Below, piece after piece: positions 42,363-52,122 of a DNA stretch of 64,000 bases. This DNA comes from Stenotrophomonas maltophilia (GTDB lineage Bacteria; Pseudomonadota; Gammaproteobacteria; Xanthomonadales; Xanthomonadaceae). The position numbers and the translations under genes are program-made. Location of the stretch: assembly GCF_006970445.1 (NCBI RefSeq), contig NZ_CP033877.1:2612750-2676749 (forward strand), written 5' to 3'. The notes under the pieces are model-generated. The model did no database searches. It was not told the DNA's origin and worked only from the letters and a program-made list of their open reading frames with translations. How positions within the stretch are numbered: the stretch's first letter is position 1; every line of letters starts with the position of its first letter.

Positions 42363-42488
42363 CAACGCGAGTAGCATGTCCGGTCTCAGCCCCTGATACC
42401 GGCCCGTCGATACTCGCGCCATGCCCGCCGTTTCCGCCCATTCCTGCCGCTTCCAGCCCGTCTGGCGCCTCCCTTGGAGGACCCGCTG

Positions 42489-43103
42489 ATGGGGGCCGTC
42501 GTTGCCCTCGACCGGCTGCTGGACGGGCGCCAGCTATGGCGCGGCCCGGCCCGCCAGGGGCCGGCCAGCGATCACCTGGCCAGCGGCCACCCGGCGCTGG
42601 ACGCACGCCTGCCTGGCGGCGGCTGGCCGGCCAGCGGGCTGTGCGAGGTACTGCAGGCGGCGCCGGGCGTGGGCGAACTGGCGCTGGTCTGGCCTGCACT
42701 GGCCAGGCTGAGCCAGCGCGACCGCCCGATCGTGCTGGTTGCCCCGCCCTATCGACCGCATGCCCCGGCCTGGGCCGCGGCCGGGCTGGACCTGGCCCAG
42801 CTGCAGATCATCCACGCTGCGCCGAAGCAGGCGCTGTGGGCAACCGAACAATGCCTGCGCTCTGCGGCCTGTGCCGCGGTGCTGTGCTGGCCACACCAGG
42901 CCGACGACCGCGCCCTGCGCCGCCTGCAGGTAGCGGCCGACAGCGGCCAGTGCCTGGGCTTCGTGTTCCGCGAGGCGCAGGCAGCACGCAATCCTTCCCC
43001 GGCCAGCCTGCGCCTGCAGCTCGACCACGGCCAGGTGCGGGTGCTGAAGTGCCGTGGCGGCCTGCCGCCAGCGCAGCCGTTGCCACTGGCCATCGCTCAC
43101 TGA
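42489..43103 (+). CDS. imuA: Translesion synthesis-associated protein ImuA
   Basis: A 204-residue RecA/SulA-like protein needed, with ImuB and DnaE2, for damage-induced mutagenesis. It begins with ALDRLLDGRQLWRG, then HPALDARLPGGGWPASGLCEVL, split as HPALDARLPG and GWPASGLCEVL, and a degenerate ATPase core (LVWPALARL). GGAGG stands 8 nt before the ATG at 42489; an ATG 15 nt earlier lacks a site. The LexA box lies upstream and imuB follows 9 nt after the stop. Confidence 0.92.
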   Translation: MGAVVALDRLLDGRQLWRGPARQGPASDHLASGHPALDARLPGGGWPASGLCEVLQAAPGVGELALVWPALARLSQRDRPIVLVAPPYRPHAPAWAAAGLDLAQLQIIHAAPKQALWATEQCLRSAACAAVLCWPHQADDRALRRLQVAADSGQCLGFVFREAQAARNPSPASLRLQLDHGQVRVLKCRGGLPPAQPLPLAIAH

Positions 43104-43112
43104 GGCCGCGCC

Positions 43113-44522
43113 ATGCACTGGGCCTGCCTGTTGTTGCCGCAGCTGGCGCTGGACAGCGTGCTGCGCCTGCAGCCGGACCCGCAGCGGCCGCTGGTGCTGC
43201 TGCAGGGGCCGGCGCAGCGTCGCGTGCTGCGCGCGGTCAGCCCGTCCGCACGCGCAGCAGGGCTGCGCCCGGGCATGCTGCTGTCGGCTGCACAGGTACT
43301 GGTGCAGGACCTGCAACTGCACGAGTATGACCCCGGCACCGAACTGCGCACCCGGCAGCTGCTGGCCAGCTGGGCATACGCCTACAGCTCGCAGGTCAGC
43401 CTCGATTTCCCGCATGCGCTGGTATTGGAGATTGGTGCCAGCCGCGCCCTGTTCGGTGACTGGCTGACGATCGAGCAGCGGCTGCGCAACGAACTGCATG
43501 AACTCGGTTTCCGCCACCGCCTGGTGGCCGCACCCACCGCGCATGCCGCGCGCGTGCTGGCCAACGTCCACGATGGCCTCGGCATCGATGCACAGCAGCT
43601 GCCGGCGGCGCTGGCACAGCTTCCCTTGCCTCGCTGTGGCCTGCCCAGCGATGCGGTGACCGTGCTCGGCCGTTCCGGCCTGCGCACGCTGGGCGCGGTA
43701 CTCGAGCTGCCGCGCGACAGCCTGGCCCGGCGCTTCGCACCGGAGGTACTGCAGCAGCTGGACGCACTGCGCGGCCTGCCCACCGCGCCACTGCGCTATT
43801 ACCAGCCACCGGACCGTTTCGATGCGCGCATCGAATTCGAATACGAGATCGAATCCAGCCAGGCCCTGCTGTTTCCGCTGCGCCGCCTGCTGCTGGACCT
43901 GGCGGCCTTCCTGTGTTCGCGCGATGGCGGCGTACAGCGCTTCGACCTGCATTTCGAACATGACCTGCTACCGGCCAGCGTGCTGACCATTGGCCTGCTG
44001 GCGCCCGAACGCGATCCCGCACTGCTGTTCGAGATCGCACGCAACCGCATGGAAGCGTTCGCCCTGCCCGCCGGCAGCCGCGCACTGCGCCTGCAGGCCG
44101 AGCAACTGCCACCGTTCGTGCCCGCCGCGCGTGACCTGTTCGATACCCGGCCGGCACAGGCGATGCCCTGGAACCAGCTGCGCGAGCGCCTGCGCGCGCG
44201 GCTGGGCGATGACGCCGTGCAACCGCTGGCCGTGCAGGCCGACCACCGCCCCGAGCGTGCCAGCGGCACCCAGCCTGCGGCCAAGCCACCGGCATACTGG
44301 CCACTGCGCCCCGGTTGGCTGCTGGACACCCCGCAACCGCTGCGTGACCCGCGCCTGCGCATCGTCGCCGGGCCGGAGCGGATCGAATCGGGTTGGTGGG
44401 ACCAGGCCGACGCGCGCCGCGACTACTACGTGGTGGAAACTGCTCACGGCCAGCGCGGTTGGGCCTTCCGCGCGCGCAACGACCTGCATGCACCGTGGAT
44501 GCTGCACGGCTGGTTCGGCTGA
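43113..44522 (+). CDS. imuB: Inactive Y-family polymerase homologue ImuB
   Basis: A 469-residue DinB-like protein that links DnaE2 to the sliding clamp. The Y-family palm and thumb can be followed (PSARAAGLRPGMLLSAA, QVSLDFPHALVLEIGAS, TIEQRLRNEL, helix-hairpin-helix GRSGLRTLGAVLELPRDSLA, split as SGLRTLGAVLELP). The catalytic acidic residues at the N-terminus and in the SLDFPH region are replaced, as is typical for ImuB. It is operonic with imuA and dnaE2. Confidence 0.92.
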   Translation: MHWACLLLPQLALDSVLRLQPDPQRPLVLLQGPAQRRVLRAVSPSARAAGLRPGMLLSAAQVLVQDLQLHEYDPGTELRTRQLLASWAYAYSSQVSLDFPHALVLEIGASRALFGDWLTIEQRLRNELHELGFRHRLVAAPTAHAARVLANVHDGLGIDAQQLPAALAQLPLPRCGLPSDAVTVLGRSGLRTLGAVLELPRDSLARRFAPEVLQQLDALRGLPTAPLRYYQPPDRFDARIEFEYEIESSQALLFPLRRLLLDLAAFLCSRDGGVQRFDLHFEHDLLPASVLTIGLLAPERDPALLFEIARNRMEAFALPAGSRALRLQAEQLPPFVPAARDLFDTRPAQAMPWNQLRERLRARLGDDAVQPLAVQADHRPERASGTQPAAKPPAYWPLRPGWLLDTPQPLRDPRLRIVAGPERIESGWWDQADARRDYYVVETAHGQRGWAFRARNDLHAPWMLHGWFG

Positions 44523-44528
44523 GCCGCC

Positions 44529-47500
44529 ATGCACAGCGAACTGCCCGGCTACGCCGAACTGCACTGCCTGTCGGCCTTCAGCTTCCAGCGCGGTGCTTCG
44601 ATTGCCGAAGAACTGTTCGCGCGCGCCGCCGGCCAGGGCTACCGCGCATTGGCGATCACCGACGAATGCTCGCTGGCCGGCATCGTGCGCGCCTGGCAGG
44701 CGGCGAAGACGCATGGCGTAGCACTGATCGTCGGTGCCGAATTCCAGGTCGAGGACGGGCCGAAGCTGGCCCTGCTGTGCACCGACCAGGCCGCCTACAC
44801 CGGGCTGTGCCAGTTGATCACCACCTGCCGGCGACGCGCGGCCAAGGGCGAGTACCGCTGCCTGCGCGAGGACCTGCTCGGCCTGCCCGACGGCCTGCTG
44901 TGCCTGTGGCTGGACCGGCAACCGGCCGCCACCGATCTGGAACTGCTGCGCGCCGGCTTCGATGATCGGCTGTGGCTGGCGGTGGAGCTGCATCACGAGC
45001 ACGACGATGCACGCCGCCTGCAGCAGCTGCAGGCCTTCGGCGAACGCCACCGCCTGCCGCTGGTCGCCAGTGGCGATGTGCACATGCATGTGCGGCGCCG
45101 CCGCGCCCTGCAGGACACACTGACCGCGATCCGCCACCGTTGCAGCGTGGCCGAAGCCGGCTGGCGCCTGTTTCCCAACGGCGAGCGCCACCTGCGCCCG
45201 CGCACCGCGCTGGCCCAGCTGTATCCGTCCGCCCTGCTGGCCGAGACCCTGCGCATCGCCGAGCGCTGCCACTTCACCCTGGAACAGCTGCAGTACACCT
45301 ATCCACGCGAGCTGGTGCCGGAGGGCCACGATCCGGACAGCTGGCTGCGCGTGCTGGTCGAGCGTGGCATCCCGTGGCGCTGGAAAGGCGGCATCGAACC
45401 GGCACAACGCAGGCAGATCGAGCACGAACTGGCATTGATCAGGCAGAAGAACTACGCCTCGTACTTCCTCACCGTGCAGGACATCGTGCGCTTCGCGCGC
45501 AGTCAAAACATCCTCTGCCAGGGCCGTGGCTCGGCGGCCAATTCTGCGGTGTGCTTCGTGCTGGGCGTGACCGAGATCGACCCGGCACGCAGCAATCTGC
45601 TGTTCGAGCGCTTCATCTCCGCCGAGCGCGACGAACCACCGGATATCGACATCGATTTCGAGCACGAGCGCCGCGAAGAAGTACTGCAGTACGTGTTCAA
45701 GCGCTATGGCCGCGAGCGCGCCGCCCTGACCGCGGTGGCGATCAGTTACCGTGGCCGCAGCGCGATCCGCGACGTGGCCCGTGCACTCGGCCTGCCGATG
45801 GACCAGGTCAACGAACTGGGCGCGGCGATGGACCACTGGGGCGGCCACGTACCACTGCCGGAGACCCTGCGCGAGCGCGGTTTCGACCCGGACACGCCCT
45901 TGATGCAGCGGCTGCTGGCGCTGACCGCCGAGCTGATCGACTTCCCGCGCCACCTGTCGCAGCACCCGGGCGGTTTCGTGATTTCAGAGCATCCACTGTC
46001 GACCCTGGTGCCGGTGGAGAACGCGGCGATGGCCGACCGCACCGTCATCCAATGGGACAAGGACGATCTCGATGCCACCGGCCTGATGAAAGTCGACTGC
46101 CTGGCGCTGGGCATGCTCACCGCCATCCGCAAGTGCCTGGCGATGCTGCAGCAGCATGGCCTGCACAGCGGGCGCATGGATGCGATCCCCGACGAAGACA
46201 CCCCCACCTACGACATGATCAGCGCCGCCGACACCATCGGCGTGTTCCAGATCGAGTCGCGCGCACAGATGGCGATGCTGCCGCGCATGCAGCCGCGTAA
46301 TTTCTACGACCTGGTGATCGAAGTGGCGATCGTGCGCCCCGGCCCGATCCAGGGCGACATGGTGCACCCCTACCTGGAGCGGCGCCGGCTGCTGCGCGAG
46401 CAAGGCCCGCAGGCGCTGGACACCCTCGATGAGCCGCTGTACCCGCCGCAGCTGGAGCGCGTGTTCGCGCGTACCCTGGGCGTGCCGCTGTTCCAGGAAC
46501 AGGTGATGCAGCTGGCGGTGGATGCGGCCGGCTACACCCCGGGCGAGGCCGATGCCCTGCGCCGCTCGATGGCGGCCTGGAAGCGCCGTGGAGGCCTGGA
46601 GCCGCACCGCGAAAAGCTGCTGTCCGGCATGCTGAAGAACGGCTTCAGCCGCGAGTACGGCGAGCACCTGTTCGAGCAGATCAAGGGCTTCGGCGATTAC
46701 GGCTTCCCGGAAAGCCACGCCGCCAGCTTCGCCCTGCTGACCTATGCCAGCTGCTGGCTGAAGTGCCATCACCCGGCGGCGTTCACTGCCAGCCTGATCA
46801 ACAGCCAGCCGCTGGGTTTCTACAGCCCCGACCAGCTGCTGCAGGACGCACGCCGGCATGGCATCGGCGTGCTGCCGGTGGACGTGCGCCACAGCGACTG
46901 GGACTGCACGCTGGATTTCCGCAAGGGGCCGGCGGCGATCCGGCTCGGCCTGCGCCTGATCGAAGGCTGCAACGAAGCGGCCGTGCAGGCCATCATGCGC
47001 GAACGTGAGCGTCGCCCGTTCGACGATGTCGGCGACCTGTGCCAGCGCACCGCACTGGACCGCCGCCAGCAGGGCCTGCTGGCCGATGCCGGTGCGCTGC
47101 GTGGGCTTAGCGGCCATCGCCATCGTGCACGCTGGGATATCTCCGGCGTGGAGAGCCGTCTGCCGCTGTTCGACCAGGCCCGCGCCACCGCCGAAGCCCG
47201 CGTGCCACTGCCCCTGCCCAGCGCCTGGGAAGACATGCAGGCCGACTACCGCAGCACCGGCACCACCCTCGGCCGGCACCCGGTCTCGTTCCTGCGCACG
47301 CAGCTGCGCAGCCGTGGCTGCCTGGATGCCGCGCAGCTGGCGGGCCATGGCCATGGCCGTCGCGTGCGCATCGCCGGCCTGGTCCGCATGCGCCAGCGCC
47401 CGCAGACCGCCAGCGGCGTTACCTTCCTCACCCTCGAAGATGAGACCGGCATGGTCAACGCCGTGGTCTGGCGGCACCTGGCCGATCGCCAGCACCGGGT

Positions 47501-47639
47501 ACTGGTCGACACCCAGCTGATGCAGATCGACGGCCGCCTGGAACGCGTCGATGGCGTGCAGCATGTCATCGTGCAACGCATGCACTGCCTGGATGAACTG
47601 CTGCAGGGGCTGCGCAGCCACAGCCGCGATTTCCATTGA
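44529..47639 (+). CDS. dnaE2: Error-prone DNA polymerase III alpha subunit DnaE2
   Basis: A 1036-residue C-family polymerase. An N-terminal PHP domain ([16 protein letters not shown]) comes first. The palm holds the metal-binding aspartates in [13 protein letters not shown], and the region [24 protein letters not shown] ([13 protein letters not shown]) is seen. A helix-hairpin-helix and an OB-fold end ([22 protein letters not shown]) follow. It lacks the tau-binding tail of DnaE1. It extends damaged templates together with ImuAB; the start lies 6 nt after imuB. Confidence 0.95.
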   Translation: MHSELPGYAELHCLSAFSFQRGASIAEELFARAAGQGYRALAITDECSLAGIVRAWQAAKTHGVALIVGAEFQVEDGPKLALLCTDQAAYTGLCQLITTCRRRAAKGEYRCLREDLLGLPDGLLCLWLDRQPAATDLELLRAGFDDRLWLAVELHHEHDDARRLQQLQAFGERHRLPLVASGDVHMHVRRRRALQDTLTAIRHRCSVAEAGWRLFPNGERHLRPRTALAQLYPSALLAETLRIAERCHFTLEQLQYTYPRELVPEGHDPDSWLRVLVERGIPWRWKGGIEPAQRRQIEHELALIRQKNYASYFLTVQDIVRFARSQNILCQGRGSAANSAVCFVLGVTEIDPARSNLLFERFISAERDEPPDIDIDFEHERREEVLQYVFKRYGRERAALTAVAISYRGRSAIRDVARALGLPMDQVNELGAAMDHWGGHVPLPETLRERGFDPDTPLMQRLLALTAELIDFPRHLSQHPGGFVISEHPLSTLVPVENAAMADRTVIQWDKDDLDATGLMKVDCLALGMLTAIRKCLAMLQQHGLHSGRMDAIPDEDTPTYDMISAADTIGVFQIESRAQMAMLPRMQPRNFYDLVIEVAIVRPGPIQGDMVHPYLERRRLLREQGPQALDTLDEPLYPPQLERVFARTLGVPLFQEQVMQLAVDAAGYTPGEADALRRSMAAWKRRGGLEPHREKLLSGMLKNGFSREYGEHLFEQIKGFGDYGFPESHAASFALLTYASCWLKCHHPAAFTASLINSQPLGFYSPDQLLQDARRHGIGVLPVDVRHSDWDCTLDFRKGPAAIRLGLRLIEGCNEAAVQAIMRERERRPFDDVGDLCQRTALDRRQQGLLADAGALRGLSGHRHRARWDISGVESRLPLFDQARATAEARVPLPLPSAWEDMQADYRSTGTTLGRHPVSFLRTQLRSRGCLDAAQLAGHGHGRRVRIAGLVRMRQRPQTASGVTFLTLEDETGMVNAVVWRHLADRQHRVLVDTQLMQIDGRLERVDGVQHVIVQRMHCLDELLQGLRSHSRDFH

Positions 47640-47720
47640 CGATACACAGCGTCACACAACGAACTGGCCATCGGTCGCCCGCATCCGCTATCGTCGCTGC
47701 ATCCAAGGAAGGACGACACG

Positions 47721-48227
47721 ATGCCCCGTGCACTGCTGCTGACCACGCTGGTGGTCTCCATACTCGCCCTGCTGGTTTCCGGCTGGACCGCCTGGAGCCT
47801 GCATCGCAGCCAATCGCCACAGCGCATCATCGAAGCGCGCGGGCTGATCATCCACGACGGCACTGGCCAACCCCGGGTGATCCTCGGCGCGCCGGTGCCC
47901 GATCCACTCAGCCGGGGCCGTACCCAGGGGCCGCGCGCCACCGCCCTGTCCGGCCTGATCCTGCTCGGCCCGGATGGCTCCGAACGCGGGGGCTATGGCA
48001 CCAGCGATCGCGGCGGTGAAGCCGTGCTGACCCTGGATGATGCCAATGGCACCACGGAAGTATTCAAGGTGGTGGCCAACCCGGACCGCGGCGCCAGCCT
48101 GATGGTCAAGCACCAGAACAACACCGGCGCCATGCTCACCTCCTGGCAGGGCAAGCCGGAACTGATGTTCGTCGATGACAGCGGCCAGTCCTACTACGTG
48201 CGCCCCGGCGCCAACGCTGCGCCCTGA
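47721..48227 (+). CDS. Membrane-anchored protein of unknown function
   Basis: A 168-residue protein. The N-terminal hydrophobic helix (LLLTTLVVSILALLVSGW) is likely an uncleaved anchor with the rest in the periplasm. The soluble part is made of repeated short strand units, LIIHDGTGQPRVILG, LILLGPDGSERGG and LMFVDDSGQSYYV, which suggests a beta-helix or beta-propeller fragment. I recognise no family. It follows dnaE2 after 81 bp on the same strand, but functional coupling is not indicated. Confidence 0.7.
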   Translation: MPRALLLTTLVVSILALLVSGWTAWSLHRSQSPQRIIEARGLIIHDGTGQPRVILGAPVPDPLSRGRTQGPRATALSGLILLGPDGSERGGYGTSDRGGEAVLTLDDANGTTEVFKVVANPDRGASLMVKHQNNTGAMLTSWQGKPELMFVDDSGQSYYVRPGANAAP

Positions 48228-48236
48228 TCTGCTTTT

Positions 48237-48333
48237 GTAGCGTCGAGCCATGCTCGACTGCTTCTACCAACAGCAGCCGAGCATGGCTCGGCTCTACAAA
48301 GGCGAAGCAAAGTCGAGCATGGCTCGACGCTAC
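48237..48333. repeat. Cluster of three SMAG repeats
   Basis: Module 1 is GTAG plus GTCGAGCCATGCTCGAC (48237-48259). Module 2 (inverted) is 48275-48297, AGCCGAGCATGGCTCGGCT then CTAC. Module 3 (inverted) is 48312-48333. The CTA at 48330-48332 is the TAG stop of the MocR-like gene. Confidence 0.8.
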
Positions 48334-49616
48334 AGACCGCACACCGCCGCCAGGTCATCGGCCAGCTGCCGCAGCTGCGCCGCGCCCAGCGCCGCGCAGG
48401 TGATGCGCAGGCCATGCCCCGGTGCAGCCACCGCGAACACTTCGCCAGCACGCACATGCCATCCGCGCGCAGCCAGCGCCAGCACCTGCGGATGGCTGTC
48501 GGCCGGCAACGGCAGCCACAGGTTCAATCCCTCCATCGGCAACGGCGTCGGCACGCCACGCACGCGCAGCAGTTCCTGCAGCGACTGCAGGCGCTGCTGG
48601 TAACACTCGCCTGCCGAGGCGATCTTCGCCCGCTGCGTCGCCGATGCCAGCACCGAGGTGGCGGCATCCTGCAGCAGATGACTGACCCAACCGGTGCCGG
48701 ACGCCAACCGCAACCGCAGCCGCATCGCGGTCTCTTCATCACAGCCCAGCCAGGCCAGGCGCAGGTCCGGGCCGAGCGGTTTGGACAATGAGCGCAACAG
48801 CGCCCAGCGCCGGCCATCCAGCGGCAGTACCGAGTGGTAGGCCTGCTGCGAAAGCAGCGCGTAATGATCGTCGACCAGCACCGCCACCTGCGGGTAGGCC
48901 GCCAGCAGCTGGCGCAACGCCCGTGCCCGCTTCGCATCCAGGCTGGCCCCGGTCGGGTTGTGCGCACGCGGGGTCAGCAGCACCGCGCGTGCACCGGCCT
49001 CCAGCGCCTGCCGCAGCGATTCGACCTGCATACCATGCGCATCCACAGCCACCGGCAATGGCGCGTGGCCCACGGCATTGAGCACATTGAGGCTGCCGAG
49101 GAAGCATGGATCCTCCACCGCAATGCGATCACCCGGCAGCAGCCATGCCGCCAACAGGCGCTCGATGCCATCGACCGCGCCATGGGTCAGCTCCAGCGCG
49201 TAGCCCTCGGGGCAGTCCGCATCCAGCGAGGCGCGTGCCAGCGTCTGCAACCTCGGGTCGACCGTGCCTACGCCATACAACCGTGGCGCCGCCGGGGCCA
49301 GGCGCAGGTTCGGCAGCAGGCGCGGATCCGGGTTGCCACCGGCCAGGTCCTGCAGCGCCAGCCCCGGCGTGCTGCCCTCGCGTGCCAGCGTCGGCGGCAG
49401 GCCACGCACCACGGTGCCACGACGGCCCGCCGTGCTGGCCAGGCCGGCCGCATCCAGTCGCTTGTAGGCCGCAGCCACGGTGTTGCGGTTCACACCCAGC
49501 TGCTCGGCCAGCTCACGCACCGGCGGCAGCACGCTGCCGGCCGGCAGGCGACCCTTGCCGATGCCATCGCGGATGCTGTCGAAGATCGACTCGGCGCTGT
49601 GCCCGGTGATTTTCAT
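48330..49616 (-). CDS. MocR-family regulator (GntR HTH + aminotransferase), PtsJ-like
   Basis: A 428-residue fusion protein. A GntR winged HTH covers residues 1-75 (AESIFDSIRDGIGKGRLPAG, VNRNTVAAAYKRLDAAG). A fold-type I aminotransferase domain follows, with the PLP-binding Lys in LRSLSKPLGPDLR, and LTHGAVDGIERLL and HNPTGAS before it. Length and layout agree with E. coli PtsJ (vitamin B6-responsive). It faces yggS across 75 bp holding two direct repeats that start 2 bp before its ATG. The TAG stop overlaps a SMAG repeat. Confidence 0.85.
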   Translation of the reverse strand: MKITGHSAESIFDSIRDGIGKGRLPAGSVLPPVRELAEQLGVNRNTVAAAYKRLDAAGLASTAGRRGTVVRGLPPTLAREGSTPGLALQDLAGGNPDPRLLPNLRLAPAAPRLYGVGTVDPRLQTLARASLDADCPEGYALELTHGAVDGIERLLAAWLLPGDRIAVEDPCFLGSLNVLNAVGHAPLPVAVDAHGMQVESLRQALEAGARAVLLTPRAHNPTGASLDAKRARALRQLLAAYPQVAVLVDDHYALLSQQAYHSVLPLDGRRWALLRSLSKPLGPDLRLAWLGCDEETAMRLRLRLASGTGWVSHLLQDAATSVLASATQRAKIASAGECYQQRLQSLQELLRVRGVPTPLPMEGLNLWLPLPADSHPQVLALAARGWHVRAGEVFAVAAPGHGLRITCAALGAAQLRQLADDLAAVCGL

Positions 49617-49617
49617 T

Positions 49618-49652
49618 TTGTCCTATGCCAAAATATCTCTTGTCCTGTGCCA
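49618..49652. promoter_or_regulatory. Two direct repeats, MocR-type operators
   Basis: TTGTCCTATGCCA (49618-49630) and TTGTCCTGTGCCA (49640-49652) are 22 bp apart start to start, two helical turns. This is the direct-repeat arrangement used by MocR proteins, in the divergent MocR/yggS promoter. Confidence 0.6.
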
Positions 49653-49692
49653 GTGTATCCCACCCTGGCCACCCTGCATTGGAGGTGCCCGC

Positions 49693-50466
49693 ATGCCCCT
49701 TGCCGCTGCCGACTGGCCCGTCGCCCAGTCCGTTGAACAGATCGCCGCCAACCTTGTCACGGTGCGCCAACGCATCGCCGATGCCTGCGCCCGCGTCGGC
49801 CGTGACCCGGCCAGCGTGCGCCTGCTGCCGGTCAGCAAGACCGTCGATGACGCCCGCATCCGCATGGCGGTGGCCGCCGGTTGCCGCGAGCTGGGCGAGA
49901 ACAAGGTGCAGGAGGCGCAACGCAAGGCCGAGACGATGGCCGATCTGGGCGTGCACTGGTCGGTGATCGGGCATCTGCAGACCAACAAGGCGCGCTACGT
50001 GGCGCGCTTCGCCAGCGAGTTCCAGGCGCTGGACAGCCTGCGCGTGGCCGAAGCACTGCAGCAGCGCCTGCAGCTGGAAGACCGCACCCTGGATGTATTC
50101 GTGCAGGTCAACACCTCGGCCGAACCCAGCAAGTACGGGCTGGAACCGGAAGCCGTCGAAGCCTTCGTGCAGCAGCTTCCCGCATTCGACCGGCTGCGCG
50201 TGCGCGGCCTGATGACCCTGGCCATCTTCACCCCGGAGGTCGAGCACGTGCGCGCCTGCTTCGTGCGCCTGCGCGAACTGCGCGACCAGCTGCAGCGCAC
50301 TGCACCTCCCGGCATCGACCTGTCGCAGCTGTCGATGGGCATGTCCGGCGACTTCGAAGTGGCCATCGAGGAAGGCGCCACCGTGGTCCGCGTCGGCCAG
50401 GCCATCTTCGGTGCCCGTGCCACCCCGGACAGCTTCTACTGGCCGAACAGCGGAGCCCCGGCATGA
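49693..50466 (+). CDS. yggS: YggS-family PLP homeostasis protein
   Basis: A 257-residue fold-type III PLP protein without known enzyme activity that keeps B6 vitamer and amino acid pools in balance. The PLP Lys is in LLPVSKTVDD (about residue 43). Other motifs: GCRELGENKVQEA, HWSVIGHLQTNK, VNTSAEPSKYGL, and LSMGMSGDFEVAIEEGATVVR, split as LSMGMSGDFE and EGATVVRVG. GGAGG lies 7 nt before the ATG at 49693. The GATase gene starts inside its stop. Confidence 0.94.
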   Translation: MPLAAADWPVAQSVEQIAANLVTVRQRIADACARVGRDPASVRLLPVSKTVDDARIRMAVAAGCRELGENKVQEAQRKAETMADLGVHWSVIGHLQTNKARYVARFASEFQALDSLRVAEALQQRLQLEDRTLDVFVQVNTSAEPSKYGLEPEAVEAFVQQLPAFDRLRVRGLMTLAIFTPEVEHVRACFVRLRELRDQLQRTAPPGIDLSQLSMGMSGDFEVAIEEGATVVRVGQAIFGARATPDSFYWPNSGAPA

Positions 50467-51164
50467 AGCGCGCGGTCGTCCTGCAACACGTCGCCTTTGA
50501 AGACCTCGGCACCCTGCAACCGTTGCTGCTGGCGCAGGGCTGGCAGCTGCAGGTGCTGCAGGCCGGTGTCGACGCCCTCGATCCGGCCGAAGCCGCCGAC
50601 CTGCTGGTCGTGCTGGGCGGTCCGGTCAGCGTCAACGACGTAGATCTCTATCCCTTCCTCAACGACAGCATCGCGCTGCTGCAACGTCGGCTGCAGCAGC
50701 AGCGACCCACGCTGGGCATCTGCCTCGGCGCGCAGCTGATGGCGCGTGCACTCGGTGCCGACGTCGTCGCCAGTGGCGGCAAGGAGATCGGCTTTGCGCC
50801 GCTGCTGCTCACCGATGACGGCCAGCGCTCGCCACTGCAGGCACTGCAGGGCATTCCGGTACTGCATTGGCATGGCGAGGCGTTCGAACTTCCGGCCGGT
50901 GCACGCCGCCTGGCCAGCACGCCGGCCTGCCGCCACCAGGCCTTCGCCATCGGCAACCATGCGTTGGCACTGCAATGCCATCCGGAGCTGGACGCGCGCC
51001 AGTTCGAGCGCTGGCTGATCGGTCACACACTGGAACTGGCGCAAGCCGGCATCGATCCGAACGATCTTCGCGCACAGGCACGTCGCTATGGCGCGCCATT
51101 GGCCGCGGCTGCCACCGCGATGTTCGACCACTGGCTGCAGGGCCTGCCGGAGCTACCGCGATGA
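50463..51164 (+). CDS. Class I glutamine amidotransferase-like protein
   Basis: A 233-residue GuaA-like amidotransferase domain protein. The nucleophile Cys is in GICLGAQ, and the catalytic His/Glu are in LQCHPE (about residue 175). GGPVSVND near residue 50 marks the oxyanion loop. It starts in the yggS stop (ATGA) and its stop overlaps the next start, so the three are translated together. The partner or target is unknown; such proteins deglutamylate small molecules. Confidence 0.88.
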   Translation: MKRAVVLQHVAFEDLGTLQPLLLAQGWQLQVLQAGVDALDPAEAADLLVVLGGPVSVNDVDLYPFLNDSIALLQRRLQQQRPTLGICLGAQLMARALGADVVASGGKEIGFAPLLLTDDGQRSPLQALQGIPVLHWHGEAFELPAGARRLASTPACRHQAFAIGNHALALQCHPELDARQFERWLIGHTLELAQAGIDPNDLRAQARRYGAPLAAAATAMFDHWLQGLPELPR

Positions 51165-51385
51165 ACTACCGGTTGCAGATCCACCGCGATGGCGCCTACT
51201 GGGGCCACTTCGACTGCAGCGGCCCCGACGCCCTGCAACGCATGGACGCCATGGTCGCGCAGCTGCCTGCCGATCAGGGCTTCCAGCTGAAACGGCAGAA
51301 GGGCGTTGGCGAAGAACGCATCCTGTCCAGCAATGCCGATGGCCTGCGCGTACTCGCTTCGCAGATCCAGTACCGCGACATCTGA
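51161..51385 (+). CDS. Small conserved-looking protein
   Basis: A 74-residue soluble protein (RLQIHRDGAYWGHFDCSG..., LKRQKGVGEERILSSN). The ATG lies in the stop of the GATase gene (ATGA), and the codon use agrees with a real gene. No family is recognised. Its place in the yggS/GATase run suggests a B6-linked role, but only by position. Confidence 0.65.
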   Translation: MNYRLQIHRDGAYWGHFDCSGPDALQRMDAMVAQLPADQGFQLKRQKGVGEERILSSNADGLRVLASQIQYRDI

Positions 51386-51396
51386 CGATCGCCACG

Positions 51397-51460
51397 GTAA
51401 TGCCGGCCGCTGGCCGGAACCCGACGGAGAACAGGTTTGCCGGCCAGCGGCCGGCACTAC
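51397..51460. repeat. SMAG repeat pair
   Basis: GTAA plus TGCCGGCCGCTGGCCGG (51397-51418) and its mirror TGCCGGCCAGCGGCCGGCA followed by CTAC (51438-51460). Confidence 0.75.
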
Positions 51461-51493
51461 CCCGGCTGTTCGCCCGCATGCGAAGCTTCACCC

Positions 51494-52000
51494 ATGTTGA
51501 CCCTGCAACGCGGCAGCCACCACGGACTGCTCATCGCACCGCGCTGGCCCTCCACCCGCATCCAACTGGAAGAAGAGGTACTGCAACGCCTGTGCGACGC
51601 ACAAGCACTGCTGCCTGCCGGGCTCCGCCTGCTGGTCACGCGCGGCTTCGAACCCAGCCACAGCCGCCTTGGCAGCTTCCGTCGTGGCGTGCGTTGGCTC
51701 GGCATCGCGGTGTTCCGGGCCTGCTATCCGCAACGCCATGATGAGGTCGACGCCATCTTCGGCGCCAACGGCCACGACATCGATGGTCGTCATATCGATG
51801 TCTCGCTGGTGCTGCATGGCAAGCGGCTGCGGCTGCTGCCACTGGGCGTGTTCACCCCGCCGCGCTGGCAGGATCGTCGCGTCGCCCGCCATGCCGAAGC
51901 AGTCGCGCAGGTGAAGTGCAGCCTGCAGCACTGCGGCTTCGAGCTGCATCACAACCCCACCGAAGCCCTGCAGATCCACTGCGATTATCGTCCGCGCTGA
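51494..52000 (+). CDS. Protein of unknown function, possibly M15-peptidase-like
   Basis: A 168-residue soluble protein. Segments LLVTRGFEPSHSRLGSFRRG and GHDIDGRHIDVSLVLHGKRL resemble, in order, the substrate-binding Arg and the His/Asp zinc site of D-Ala-D-Ala dipeptidases, but the motif spacing is off by one and the last His-Glu pair is absent. The fold hint is weak. I chose the ATG at 51494; the longer form runs into the SMAG pair. Confidence 0.5.
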   Translation: MLTLQRGSHHGLLIAPRWPSTRIQLEEEVLQRLCDAQALLPAGLRLLVTRGFEPSHSRLGSFRRGVRWLGIAVFRACYPQRHDEVDAIFGANGHDIDGRHIDVSLVLHGKRLRLLPLGVFTPPRWQDRRVARHAEAVAQVKCSLQHCGFELHHNPTEALQIHCDYRPR

Positions 52001-52039
52001 CCCCGCGGTCGGCCATGCGTGTTGCGCCCGCCCATAGAT

Positions 52040-52058
52040 GCAAATGATTCTCTTTTGC
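52040..52058. promoter_or_regulatory. Fur box
   Basis: GCAAATGATTCTCTTTTGC is an imperfect 19-bp inverted repeat matching the Fur consensus family (AAATGATTCTCATTT-like), 65 bp upstream of the sigma factor gene. Iron-repressed transcription is expected. Confidence 0.8.
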
Positions 52059-52122
52059 TGTAAGGTGCAGCCGCTGCCCTTGCCGCCGCGGGCTGTTCCC
52101 TTTCCCAGTTGTCGCCCGCCCC

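Noticed and set aside
43113..44522. Reading imuB as an active DNA polymerase IV
   Set aside because: The N-terminal and central catalytic acidic residues of active Y-family polymerases are replaced, and the context with imuA and dnaE2 fits ImuB.
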